From NCBI RefSeq assembly GCF_009664085.1, contig NZ_CP039268.1:1225501-1289500 (forward strand): a DNA stretch of 64,000 nucleotides, written 5' to 3'. Source of the stretch: Thermochromatium tepidum ATCC 43061 (GTDB lineage: Bacteria; Pseudomonadota; Gammaproteobacteria; Chromatiales; Chromatiaceae). Each line of letters begins with the position of its first letter. Within the stretch, counting starts at the first letter, position 1. Below the pieces are notes generated by a model that did no database searches, was not told where the DNA came from, and saw only the letters and a list, made by a program, of their open reading frames with translations. Shown piece after piece: positions 39,452 to 48,059 of this stretch. A program made the position numbers and the translations under genes.

Positions 39452-40006
39452 ATGGCGATACGCGAGGCGACCCTCGGTGGAGGGTGTTTTTGGTGCCTGG
39501 AGGCGGTCTTTCAAAGGATCCAGGGTGTTGAGTCGGTGATCTCGGGCTATGCCGGCGGGCAGACACCCAATCCGACCTATCAGCAGGTCTGCACTGGGAC
39601 GACTGGACATGCCGAAGTGGTCCGGATCGCTTTCGACGATACAGTGATCGACTATGAGACCCTATTGAACGTCTTCTTCGCCATCCATGACCCGACGACG
39701 CGGGATCGTCAGGGGGCGGATGTCGGGAGTCAGTATCGATCTGTGATCTTCTATCACGACGACGCGCAGCGCCTGATCGCCGAATCCGTGGTCGCGCGGT
39801 TGAACGCCAGCGGCCTCTGGCCGGACCCGATCGTCACCCGCATCGAACCCGCGCCGACATTCTATCCAGCCGAGGGGTATCATCAGAACTACTATCACCG
39901 CTATCCGAACCAGGGCTATTGTCAGACCGTGATCGCCCCCAAGCTCGACAAGCTACGCCAGGGCTTCCGCAGGCTGATCGCCGATGAGGAACGGCGCTTG
40001 GCCTGA
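39452..40006 (+). CDS. msrA: Peptide-methionine (S)-S-oxide reductase MsrA
   Basis: 184 residues. The catalytic cysteine is in LGGGCFWCLEAVF. VISGYAGGQTPNPTYQQVCTG, TGHAEVVRI, RDRQGADVGSQYRSVIFYHD and EGYHQNYYHRYP are family hallmarks. Repairs oxidised methionine. ATG at 39452, 161 bp from the divergent hypF. serC follows closely. Confidence 0.96.
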   Translation: MAIREATLGGGCFWCLEAVFQRIQGVESVISGYAGGQTPNPTYQQVCTGTTGHAEVVRIAFDDTVIDYETLLNVFFAIHDPTTRDRQGADVGSQYRSVIFYHDDAQRLIAESVVARLNASGLWPDPIVTRIEPAPTFYPAEGYHQNYYHRYPNQGYCQTVIAPKLDKLRQGFRRLIADEERRLA

Positions 40007-40026
40007 AATCCGACCCGAGATTGCCG

Positions 40027-41139
40027 ATGATGTCTGCAACCACTGTCGATCGCAATGCGCTCAACTTCTCGGGCGGGCCAGGTGTGTTGCCGGCCCGGGT
40101 GTTGGCCGAGACCCAGCAGGCGATCGCGTCTGTGCCCGGGGTCGGGCTCTCGATCCTGGGCATCAGCCACCGTTCGGATTGGTTTGCCGGGCTGATCGAG
40201 CAGATCGAGCGCGATCTGCGTGCGCTCCTGGATCTGCCCGACAGCTATGGCGTGCTCCTGCTCCAGGGCGGGGCGACGCTCCAGTTCTCGATGGTCCCGA
40301 TGCTGCTCCTGCGCGGTTCTGGGCGGACGGCCGAGTATCTGCGCACCGGCTACTGGAGCGCCAAGTCCATTGTCCCCGCACGATTGGAAGGTGAGGTACG
40401 GGTGCTCTGGGATGGCGAGGCGCAAGGCTTTCGCCGTCTGCCGATGGTGGATGAACTGGAATATTCCCCCGAGGCGGCCTATCTGCACTATGTCTCTAAT
40501 GAAACGGTCGAAGGTCTGCAATTTCACTGTGTCCCTGGACGCGATGGGGTCAGGCGGGTCTGCGATATGTCGTCAGACTTTCTCTCGCGCCCCATCGACA
40601 TCGAGCGCTTCGATCTGATCTATGCCCATGCCCAGAAGAACCTGGGTCCAGCCGGGGTGACCCTGGTCATCATCCGCCGGGCGCTGCTCGAGCAGGTACC
40701 ACCCGGAATCCCCGAGATCCTCGACTACCGGGCCCATCTCCAGGCCCGTTCGGTCTACAACACGCCGCCGGTCCTGGCCATCTATGTGGTCTCCCGGGTG
40801 CTGCGCTGGTTGCGCGAAGACATCGGTGGACTGGAACGCATGGGGGCGCTCAATCGCTGCAAGGCCGAGTGTCTCTACGGGGTCATCGACTGTTATCCGG
40901 ATATCTATGAGGGCTGGGCGCGTCCGCTGGACCGCTCGTGGATGAACGTCGTCTTCCGGCTGAAACGACCCGAGTGGGAGGCCGAGTTTCTCGACCGCGC
41001 CGAGCAGGCAGGGTTTAGCGGACTCAAGGGGCATCGCGCGCTTGGCGGTGTACGCGCCTCTCTCTATAACGGGCTGTCGCTTCAAGCCGTCGAGCGGTTG
41101 GCCAAGTTCATGATCGATTTTGCGCGCCATGGGATCTAG
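40027..41139 (+). CDS. serC: Phosphoserine aminotransferase
   Basis: 370 residues from ATG at 40027 (ATG 40030 next). PLP class V enzyme making phosphoserine from 3-phosphohydroxypyruvate. NFSGGPGVLPARVL, ILGISHRSDWF, LLQGGATLQFSMVPM, and the PLP lysine in YAHAQKNLGPAGVTL are the family marks; VRASLYNGLSLQAVERLAKFM ends the protein. Last 11 bp overlap the next gene. Confidence 0.94.
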   Translation: MMSATTVDRNALNFSGGPGVLPARVLAETQQAIASVPGVGLSILGISHRSDWFAGLIEQIERDLRALLDLPDSYGVLLLQGGATLQFSMVPMLLLRGSGRTAEYLRTGYWSAKSIVPARLEGEVRVLWDGEAQGFRRLPMVDELEYSPEAAYLHYVSNETVEGLQFHCVPGRDGVRRVCDMSSDFLSRPIDIERFDLIYAHAQKNLGPAGVTLVIIRRALLEQVPPGIPEILDYRAHLQARSVYNTPPVLAIYVVSRVLRWLREDIGGLERMGALNRCKAECLYGVIDCYPDIYEGWARPLDRSWMNVVFRLKRPEWEAEFLDRAEQAGFSGLKGHRALGGVRASLYNGLSLQAVERLAKFMIDFARHGI

Positions 41140-42340
41140 AGCGCTTCAGCCAGACCTGTTGGGGCTGGCCAGATGGCTGCGGCTGGCGTTGGCAGGCGAG
41201 GATTTGGTGCCCTATGGTCAAGCGCTGTTGCAGCGTGCAGCGGCCGATCCGAATGACAGTGCGGCATTGTTGGATGCCTCCATCATCTTGCAGTGTCTCG
41301 GTCAGACGGAGGCCGGCTTGCGACTCCAGGGCGCCGCACTCGAGCAACGGCGGCAGTATCGGATCGCCTCCAGCACCTCACCCCCCCGGCTTAGGGTGCT
41401 CGCCCTCGTAGCGCCGGGCGCGATCATGGCCAATGTCCCCATCGAATGTCTGCTCGAGGGCAGCGACATCGAGCTTATTCTCGACTATGGGTCGCCTGCC
41501 ACGCTGGATCCGGGCGAGATCCCGGAGCATGAGGTGCTGTTCGTCGCCATCGGGGAAGCGCAGGCCAACCGTCCGTTGCTCGCGGACTGGGCGGTGCGTC
41601 TGCGCGACTGGCCGCGTCCGGTGGTGAACGATCCGCGCCGGATTCTCGAGGTGGCGCGCGACCGGGCCTGCCTTCGGCTCCAAGGCCAGCCGGGGCTCAG
41701 GGCCCCACTCACGGTGCGTCTCGATCGTGCCCAACTCCGGGCCTGGGCGGAGGGGGAGGGCGGTTTAGGCCCCGATTGGCCGCTCCTGGTGCGCCCGCTC
41801 GATTCGCACGCCGGGCGGGGATTGACCAAGGTCGATGCGCCGGAGGCACTCTTGAATCTCCTTGCAACGCAGTCGAGTCAGGCGTTTTTCGTCACGCCCT
41901 TCATCGAGTATCGCAGTCCAGATGGATGCTATCGTAAATTCCGCGTCGTCCTGATCGATGGCCGGCCCTTTGCCGTCCACCTGGCGATCTCGGATCACTG
42001 GATGATCCACTATCTCAACGCCGGTATGGACGAAAGCGCCGCCAAGCGCGCCGAGGAGGCCGCATTCATGGCCGACTTCGAGCGCGATTTCGCTCGCCGT
42101 CATGCCGAGGCCCTAGCGACCATCCAGGCCGCATTCGGATTGGACTATCTGGGGATCGACTGCGCCGAGACATCCGATGGGCGGTTGCTGATCTTCGAGG
42201 TCGATCCGGCCATGGTGGTGCATGACATGGACCCGATCGCGCTCTATCCCTACAAACCGGCCGCCATGCAGCGCATCTTCGCGGCGTTTCGCGCGTTCCT
42301 GATCAGGGCCGCCGCGTGCCGAGCGCCCGGTCTGGGCTGA
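41129..42340 (+). CDS. TPR-like/ATP-grasp protein of unknown substrate
   Basis: 403 residues from ATG at 41129 inside the end of serC. N-terminal about 75 residues are TPR-like helices (LLDASIILQCLGQTEAGLRL). A RimK-like middle follows (VVNDPRRILEVARDRACLRL), then the ATP-grasp core: LLVRPLDSHAGRGLTKV, YRKFRVVLIDGRPFAVHLA and DYLGIDCAETSDGRLLIFEVDPA with the Mg-binding Asp/Glu positions. Ligases of this fold join carboxylates to amines; the substrate is unknown. Coupling to serC suggests a link to serine metabolism, as inference only. Confidence 0.75.
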   Translation: MGSRALQPDLLGLARWLRLALAGEDLVPYGQALLQRAAADPNDSAALLDASIILQCLGQTEAGLRLQGAALEQRRQYRIASSTSPPRLRVLALVAPGAIMANVPIECLLEGSDIELILDYGSPATLDPGEIPEHEVLFVAIGEAQANRPLLADWAVRLRDWPRPVVNDPRRILEVARDRACLRLQGQPGLRAPLTVRLDRAQLRAWAEGEGGLGPDWPLLVRPLDSHAGRGLTKVDAPEALLNLLATQSSQAFFVTPFIEYRSPDGCYRKFRVVLIDGRPFAVHLAISDHWMIHYLNAGMDESAAKRAEEAAFMADFERDFARRHAEALATIQAAFGLDYLGIDCAETSDGRLLIFEVDPAMVVHDMDPIALYPYKPAAMQRIFAAFRAFLIRAAACRAPGLG

Positions 42341-42403
42341 ATCCTGAAGGCGCGGTTGCCCCCTTCAGGTGCCTCAAAGGATTTCAGGTATCCAAACGAT
42401 TCG

Positions 42404-42440
42404 CGGCTGCACGCCCTGGGTGTGGAGTTGCGTGCAGCCG
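42404..42440. terminator. Hairpin between convergent ATP-grasp gene and fliS
   Basis: A perfect 11-bp stem, CGGCTGCACGC / GCGTGCAGCCG, with a 15-base loop, placed between two convergent stops. No T run follows on either strand, so a bidirectional terminator is likely but not certain. Confidence 0.6.
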
Positions 42441-42469
42441 AGGTTGTGGGGGATTTGAAATGAATCGGC

Positions 42470-42871
42470 TCAGGAGGCCTTGCGCATCTGCTCGGGGATG
42501 GCGTCCCAGCCGGCCTTGATCTCGCGCAACAGGGTCGCGACCTCCTCCAGTGCCGCCGGATCATTGCGGGCATTACCGACCACTAGGCGGCGGATCATGT
42601 AGTCATAGAGCGCGTCCAGATTGGCCGCCAGCTCGCCGCCACGCTCGAGGTCGAGCGCGTTGCGCAGTTCGCCGATGATGTCCATCGCCTGACCGATCTT
42701 CAGCCCTTTGAGTGGGATGTTGCCCTGGGCCATGGCGCCGCGGGCCACGGCGATGCGCTCCAGCGCGCCCTCGAACAGCATTTGAGTCAGCCGATGCGGA
42801 TCGGCCACGGCGATCTCGGCAATCGGACCGGCTTGACGGTATTGGTTCAGTTCTCTGCGCATTGCGTACAT
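42470..42871 (-). CDS. fliS: Flagellin export chaperone FliS
   Basis: 133 residues, all-helical. The start YAMRRELNQYRQ and the segments DPHRLTQMLFEGALERIAVARG, LKIGQAMDIIGELRNALDLERGGELAANLDALYDYM are diagnostic. FliS binds flagellin C-termini before export. A sigma-28-like promoter lies 86 bp upstream, after the end of fliD, so fliS has its own transcript. Confidence 0.94.
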   Translation of the reverse strand: MYAMRRELNQYRQAGPIAEIAVADPHRLTQMLFEGALERIAVARGAMAQGNIPLKGLKIGQAMDIIGELRNALDLERGGELAANLDALYDYMIRRLVVGNARNDPAALEEVATLLREIKAGWDAIPEQMRKAS

Positions 42872-42956
42872 GGACTACCTCGACGGATACGGGCCAAAGC
42901 TGTCGGTCGTTGCAAGTGGGTGAGGGTGCCGACCCGCTGATCCGGCTGGATCTGTG

Positions 42957-42983
42957 GGGTCGGCGACACTCTTGGTGACTTTA
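42957..42983 (-). promoter_or_regulatory. Sigma-28-like promoter for fliS
   Basis: On the minus strand TAAA at 42983-42980, exactly 15 bases, then GCCGACCC. The consensus is TAAA-N15-GCCGATAA. The spacing is right and the first five bases of the -10 box match; the end is weaker. Confidence 0.65.
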
Positions 42984-43065
42984 ACGACACGGGGCCCGAT
43001 TTCTTGAGGTCATGCGGTCAGTGAGTTGTGATCGGGTTGGTGTCCAGGACCCTGCAACGCCAGGC

Positions 43066-45120
43066 TCACCGCGAGGAGGCCGTGAAGGGCAGGCGGTCGT
43101 TGATGCCATCCAGCTGTTTGCCGGTATCCTTCAGGCTGTTGACGATGTTCTCCATGGCAATGAACTGGGCCATGAGCCGCGTTTGGAACTTCTCCATGCG
43201 CCGGTCGAGCAGGGTGCGCTCCTCTTTGAGGCCATCGAGCTGCTTTTGGAGGCTGGATTCGCGGGCCTTGATCGTGCCTGTAGTGCCGGCAAAGTTGTCG
43301 ATGAGGTTGGCCAGCTCGCCGGCCAGGCCGCGCGAAAAGTTGATCTGGAATTTCCCCTGGGCGGCCGCGCCAGCACCGACGGTCAGGTTCAGGCCATAGG
43401 CAGGCGAACCGACGGCCGGCAGCAAGACATTCCCCACACCGAAGCCCTCTACCCCACCGATGGTGCCCTTGACGTCCAGACCCTGGATACCGGTCAGGGC
43501 GGTATCGATCCCCAGCTCGCTCATTTGGGTGCTGGCCGAGCCAAAACTCACCCGCGAGACCGAGCCGTATTCGCGCGACACGAAACTGAACTGGTTGGTA
43601 TTGGTGTCATATTCGACATCTAAGGCGACACCTGCCGCCTTCAGGTTGGCATCGCCGTTGATGCGTGCCTGCAAGTCGGCACGCAGTTCCTCGGCGTTCT
43701 GATAGGTGCCCGTGAGCTGGATCAGGCCCGAGTTGGTGCCATCGACATTGATCACAAAGCTATAGTCAGCGCCTGGGACCGAGGCGTTCAGGGGGCTAGA
43801 AAAGTCGTGAGTCAGGGCGTTGCCAGTGATCCGTCCGCGCGTTGGGTCCTGGGTAATCTCGACCTCATAGCTGCCGGCGACAGCGTTGGAGACAAAGGTC
43901 CCGGCCTTGACTGACACCGCGCTGTTGGTCGAGCTCATCTGACCCGTAAACAGCCCCTCGAGCAAGTTGAAATGGTGATTGAAGGCATTTTTGAAGTCGG
44001 TCTCATTGATCGTGAGCGAGCCATCGCGCTCGGTGCGGATGCCGATGTTGGTCAGGGCGTTGAAACCGCCTTGGGCGCCTGGAACCAGGCCACCGATCTG
44101 TTCGCGCAGACGGTTGATCATGGTACGGGCCGTGCTGTCGCCGAAGAGACCGCCGCGTACCGGGTTGTCGTCCTTGTCGCGGGTGAAGCCGATCAGCCCC
44201 TGGGTGGTCTTCTGGAAGCTGTTATAGGCCGAGACGAAATCCCGGACCGCCTGCTCGACCCCACTCTTGTCGGCGCTGATGGCGAAGGTTAGGGTCTCCC
44301 CAGGCGCGCCCTTTTTGTTGAGCGTGAAGGAAAAGCCGGCGATGACGTCGTTGATCTCGTTGCTTTGGCGGGTCAGGGTCAGGCCATTGACCCGAAGCTG
44401 CGCATCCTGTCCCTTTCGGGTCTCGGTGGCGCCCTGGGTCGTCGCATTGAAGAGAAAATCGTTGAGACCGACCGCGCCCGGTCCGGCAGTGATCTCCATG
44501 GCGTTCGCCTTGCCTGAGGGGGCCGTCAACATGAGTTGATACTGGGTGTCGACCTTGACGACGGCGGCCTGGACCCCGGCATTGGCGGCATTGATCTTAT
44601 CGGCGATGGTGGTGAGCGAATCACCGGCCTCGATGTTGAGGGTGAGTGCGTTACGCTCGGTGTTGAGGGCAAAGCCGGTGGGGACACCGGTACCGCTATC
44701 ATAGGTCCATTCGCCGAAGCGGATGGTCAGATCGCCTGACTTATTGAGCGCGGCATGACGGTCGGCGGTTGGGGCCATGGCCAAGGACTGGGCGCTGGCG
44801 ACCTCCAGGACCTCGAGGTTGTAGGCGCCGGTCTGGGCGCCGGGTTCGACCTTGTTGGCCGTGATGATGTCTGAGTTGGGCACGGTGACCGAGCGGGCAT
44901 TGAAGAGGTCGCTGTTCCTTAAGGCCGTCAGGGAACCCTTGAAGGTATCGAAGGCGCTGCGCAACTGGCCATAGCCGGAGATCTGGGCCTGGATCTGCTC
45001 CTGGCGGGTATTCAAGCGCGCCTCCTTGGGGGCGCGCTCGACGGCGGTGAGTTGGCTGACGAGCGTTTTGATATCGATGCCGGAACCGGCGCCGAGTGTG
45101 GTGATGATGTTGTCGGCCAT
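43066..45120 (-). CDS. fliD: Flagellar filament cap protein FliD
   Basis: 684 residues. N-terminal helix block (TTLGAGSGIDIKTLVSQLTA, VERAPKEARLNTRQEQIQAQ), flagellin-IN-like middle, D2-D3 repeats, and C-terminal helix (NFAGTTGTIKARESSLQKQL, RRMEKFQTRLMAQFIAMENI) as in FliD. The C-terminal block with GLAGELANLIDNFAG confirms it. The length is longer than typical enteric FliD (about 470) but common for long filament caps. It follows flaG by 46 bp. Confidence 0.94.
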   Translation of the reverse strand: MADNIITTLGAGSGIDIKTLVSQLTAVERAPKEARLNTRQEQIQAQISGYGQLRSAFDTFKGSLTALRNSDLFNARSVTVPNSDIITANKVEPGAQTGAYNLEVLEVASAQSLAMAPTADRHAALNKSGDLTIRFGEWTYDSGTGVPTGFALNTERNALTLNIEAGDSLTTIADKINAANAGVQAAVVKVDTQYQLMLTAPSGKANAMEITAGPGAVGLNDFLFNATTQGATETRKGQDAQLRVNGLTLTRQSNEINDVIAGFSFTLNKKGAPGETLTFAISADKSGVEQAVRDFVSAYNSFQKTTQGLIGFTRDKDDNPVRGGLFGDSTARTMINRLREQIGGLVPGAQGGFNALTNIGIRTERDGSLTINETDFKNAFNHHFNLLEGLFTGQMSSTNSAVSVKAGTFVSNAVAGSYEVEITQDPTRGRITGNALTHDFSSPLNASVPGADYSFVINVDGTNSGLIQLTGTYQNAEELRADLQARINGDANLKAAGVALDVEYDTNTNQFSFVSREYGSVSRVSFGSASTQMSELGIDTALTGIQGLDVKGTIGGVEGFGVGNVLLPAVGSPAYGLNLTVGAGAAAQGKFQINFSRGLAGELANLIDNFAGTTGTIKARESSLQKQLDGLKEERTLLDRRMEKFQTRLMAQFIAMENIVNSLKDTGKQLDGINDRLPFTASSR

Positions 45121-45166
45121 GGTGGTTGCTCCCGTGTCTGAACCCCAGGTCCATCAGGCCGGCGGT

Positions 45167-45658
45167 TCAGGCCTTTTTGTTGAAAATCAGACCGACCAAT
45201 CCATCGACATATTTGGCGAACTTGAGCGTCTCTTCGCTCGGGATCTGGCGAATCACTTCATTGGTTTGTGAGTCGATCACCCGCACGACCATGCGCCCCG
45301 ACTCCTCGTCGAGCTGGAAGGTCAGCATCTGTCTTCCTTGCTGCATCATTTCGTTGATTTTATCGACGGCCTCGGCCAGCTTTTCGACCTTTTCGGTGTC
45401 GGTCGCGGCGACACCCTGGTTGAGCTCGCTTTTGGGGTTGAGCTCGTTCTTGGCCTCATCGGCCTGACCCAGCCGACCGGACTCGCTGCGGTTCGGCGGG
45501 TGCGCAGACACACCCTGCTGGGTATCGGTGCGACCCTTGGGGCCTGTTGTCAGGCCATTGGGTTGTGTCTCAGGGCTTGTGTGTGTTCGCGGGCTGGTTG
45601 ACCCAGTAGGTTGAGTGAGTGGTGTCAGTCCGCTGACACTCAAGGAATCACTGGCCAT
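45167..45658 (-). CDS. flaG: FlaG-family protein
   Basis: 163 residues. The N-terminal half is a Ser/Thr/Pro/Gly-rich tail (LTPLTQPTGSTSPRT). The C-terminal about 80 residues are the FlaG domain: LAEAVDKINEMMQQGRQMLTF, DEESGRMVVRVIDSQTNEVI and RQIPSEETLKFAKYVDGLVG. FlaG affects filament length. It lies between fliC and fliD. Confidence 0.9.
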   Translation of the reverse strand: MASDSLSVSGLTPLTQPTGSTSPRTHTSPETQPNGLTTGPKGRTDTQQGVSAHPPNRSESGRLGQADEAKNELNPKSELNQGVAATDTEKVEKLAEAVDKINEMMQQGRQMLTFQLDEESGRMVVRVIDSQTNEVIRQIPSEETLKFAKYVDGLVGLIFNKKA

Positions 45659-45680
45659 CGCTCTAGTCTCCTGATTCGCA

Positions 45681-45709
45681 CGGGCGGGCCTCGTTCGAGG
45701 CCACGCCCG
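45681..45709 (-). terminator. Hairpin between fliC and flaG
   Basis: CGGGCG-GGCCTCG / CGAGGCC-CGCCCG: a 13-bp stem with one bulged A and a four-base loop, 20 bp after the fliC stop. No T run follows, so it may attenuate rather than end transcription and could keep fliC message above flaG-fliD. Confidence 0.6.
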
Positions 45710-45729
45710 CAGTTTATCTCACCCTGAGT

Positions 45730-47832
45730 TTAGCGCAGGAGCGACAGGACCTGCTGAGGTTGCGAGTTGGCCTGGGCCAGCATCGCCTGGCTGGCCTGCA
45801 TCAAGACCTGCGAGCGCGAGAGCCTCGAGGTTTCGGCGGCAAAGTCGGCATCCTCGATCCGCGACCGCGAGGCCGAGGCGTTCTGCGAGATGCTCATCAG
45901 GTTGTTGATGGTGAAGTCAAGCCGGTTGTTGACCGCGCCCAGGTCGGAGCGGACGTTGTTGATGCGCTCCAGGGCGTTGTCGATGGCCACGATCGCCTTG
46001 TTGGCACCCTCCACGGTGGAGATATCGACATTGGAGATCGCCATGCCATCCTCGCCACCGCCGTACTCGCCCACCAGCAACCCAGCGTTGGTCATATCGC
46101 CATTCTTGCCACGGCTGATGACGATCTCCTTGTCCGAGACCAGGGTGAACTCGCCGACGAAGGTCTGGGCGCCGGTTTGGAAGCCCGCATACTGGCTATT
46201 GGAAAGATTGACGATGATGTTGCGTCCATCATCGGCGATGAGCTGCACCCCGCCGCCGGACGCTGACCCATCTTCACCGGTATCGACCGCGCGCACCCCG
46301 GTCTGATCCGAGATGGCATTGACGGCACGCAGCAGTGCCTGACGGTCGGCACTCGTGTCACCCGAAGTGCTAAAGGCCGTGATGGCAACCCCATTGATGC
46401 TACCAGACACGTCCTGGCCGGCACTGGCGGTCTGGGCTGCCGTGTTCTTGGCGATGTTCTGATTGACGACCGCCCGCACCCCGGTCTGGTCGGCCACGGC
46501 GTTGAAGGCCGCCGCCTTGGCGATGGCGCTATACTCCTTGCCTTGTGATGAGGCGGTATCATCGGTGGCATAGGATGGCCCCACCGAGACGCCATTGACG
46601 AAGACATTGCCCGCGGCCATGGCCGTGGTCGAGTCGTTGAGGTGCGAAGCGACCTGGACGGTGGTGCCGCTGTACTTGCCTTCCACGAATCCGGCGTCGC
46701 TCGCTCGGCCGGTCGCGCCCGAGGTGATGTTGATCTCCTTGCCGCCCGCAGACACCAGGGTGACGGTCCCGGCGGCGATCGTGGCCGCGCTAGCGCCCGC
46801 CGTCAATTGCAGACCGGTGCTGGCAGCGGTCAGGTTGCTCGTGTTCTCCAGCACGATATTGCGCCCGTCCTTGGCGACCAGGGTGATGCCGCCCTCGATG
46901 GTGCCGGTATCGACCGCCGTGACCCCGGTGCGCTCCGACTCCAGATTGATGGCACGCACCACCGCCTCGCGGGTGGTGGCGTCATCATCCGTCGTCTGCA
47001 GGGTGATCGAGACCCCATTGATCGCGATGGAGCCACTGGTCGCCGAGGCGGTCATGGCCGCCCCGCCCAGCCGTGTCTCACCTACGACGGCAGTGACGCC
47101 GGTCTGGGCGCTCTTGGCGTTGATCGCCGCTGCCGTGGAGATGGCACTGGCGGCCTTGGCATGCGAGGAGGCGGTGTCGGCCGAGGCATCGGCGCCCTGG
47201 ATCGCGATGCCGTTGATCACCAGGTCACCGGTGCCGAGCTGGGTGAGGTTGCCAACGGCGGTGGCGGCGTTTGACCCGGTGGCGGTGCGGGTAAAGGAGC
47301 CGACGCCGGCGGTCTTTTCGATCCCTAGATTGGCGGCATCGAGCTTGCCGATGTTGACCGAGATGGTCTGATTGGCGTCGGCGCCGACGTGCAGCTTGAC
47401 CTCGCTCGCCGAGCCATCGAGCAGATTGAGCCCATTGAAGTTGGTGGTTTCGGCGATGCGATTGAGTTCTTTGATGAGCTGCTGGGATTCGGCGTTGAGC
47501 GAGGCGCGGTTGCCGGAGGTGAAGGTGCCGTTGGCCGATTGCACCGCCAGCTCGCGCATGCGCTGCAGGATGTTGGAGGATTCGCTCAGTGCACCCTCGG
47601 CGGTCTGTACCAACGAGATACCGTCGTTGGCATTGCGTACCGATTGGTCAAAGCCCCGGATCTGCGAGGTCAGGCGGCTGGCGATCGCCGAACCGGCGGC
47701 GTCGTCCTTGGCCGAGTTGATGCGCAGACCGCTACTCAGGCGTTCCATGGATTGGCCCAAGGCGCCCTGGGTCTTGGTGAGGTTACGCTGGGCATTCAGC
47801 GACATCACGTTGGTGTTGATGACCATTGGCAT
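45730..47832 (-). CDS. fliC: Flagellin, large, with internally duplicated central domain
   Basis: 700 residues from the ATG at 47832 (AGGAG upstream). The conserved N-terminus is MPMVINTNVMSLNAQRNL and SMERLSSGLRINSAKDDAAG; the C-terminus is NRLDFTINNLMSISQNASAS and AETSRLSRSQVLMQASQAML. The central part has two homologous blocks (about 204-373 and 411-575). Each has VNGV/INGV, an ADDTASSxGK-type stretch, QTGVxAV, DGRNI and a KEIxIS end. Typical flagellins are about 270-500 residues. The long variable domain is a likely glycosylation target for the OGT genes next door; this is inference. It has a sigma-28 promoter and a CRP-type site upstream. Confidence 0.95.
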   Translation of the reverse strand: MPMVINTNVMSLNAQRNLTKTQGALGQSMERLSSGLRINSAKDDAAGSAIASRLTSQIRGFDQSVRNANDGISLVQTAEGALSESSNILQRMRELAVQSANGTFTSGNRASLNAESQQLIKELNRIAETTNFNGLNLLDGSASEVKLHVGADANQTISVNIGKLDAANLGIEKTAGVGSFTRTATGSNAATAVGNLTQLGTGDLVINGIAIQGADASADTASSHAKAASAISTAAAINAKSAQTGVTAVVGETRLGGAAMTASATSGSIAINGVSITLQTTDDDATTREAVVRAINLESERTGVTAVDTGTIEGGITLVAKDGRNIVLENTSNLTAASTGLQLTAGASAATIAAGTVTLVSAGGKEINITSGATGRASDAGFVEGKYSGTTVQVASHLNDSTTAMAAGNVFVNGVSVGPSYATDDTASSQGKEYSAIAKAAAFNAVADQTGVRAVVNQNIAKNTAAQTASAGQDVSGSINGVAITAFSTSGDTSADRQALLRAVNAISDQTGVRAVDTGEDGSASGGGVQLIADDGRNIIVNLSNSQYAGFQTGAQTFVGEFTLVSDKEIVISRGKNGDMTNAGLLVGEYGGGEDGMAISNVDISTVEGANKAIVAIDNALERINNVRSDLGAVNNRLDFTINNLMSISQNASASRSRIEDADFAAETSRLSRSQVLMQASQAMLAQANSQPQQVLSLLR

Positions 47833-47916
47833 GGTTGCTCTCCTGTCGGTGTTGACCCTCGGCTGACGGCTGAACACCCGCGCGCACCGAGGTGTAATCG
47901 CTTCGATCCAACTGGG

Positions 47917-47943
47917 GTATCGGCCAGAGTGGCCAAAGCTTGA
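47917..47943 (-). promoter_or_regulatory. Sigma-28 promoter of fliC
   Basis: On the minus strand TCAA at 47943-47940, exactly 15 bases, then GCCGATAC at 47924-47917; consensus TAAA-N15-GCCGATAA. The match and spacing are good and the site is about 85 bp upstream of the fliC ATG. Predicted start point near 47910. Confidence 0.8.
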
Positions 47944-47961
47944 GCCGGGCTGCCGCCCCGA

Positions 47962-47979
47962 GTGTGATGCCGATCACAC
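47962..47979 (-). promoter_or_regulatory. CRP/FNR-family operator (TGTGA-N6-TCACA) upstream of fliC
   Basis: GTGTGATGCCGATCACAC is a perfect palindrome with both CRP half sites. Its centre, about 47970.5, is near -60.5 from the predicted sigma-28 start point, close to the classic class I position. Neighbouring genes start elsewhere, so it would act on fliC. Confidence 0.6.
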
Positions 47980-48059
47980 CTCCTGCTTCCGTGGCGGACG
48001 TTCGGAGGTGATTCGAAGGCAAGAGGGTGTTCGGTCACAACAGGCATCTTCAACCGCGC

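Noticed and set aside
46092-47371. Plus-strand frames opposite fliC
   Set aside because: They are mirror images of the repetitive, GC-rich flagellin centre, without plausible products.
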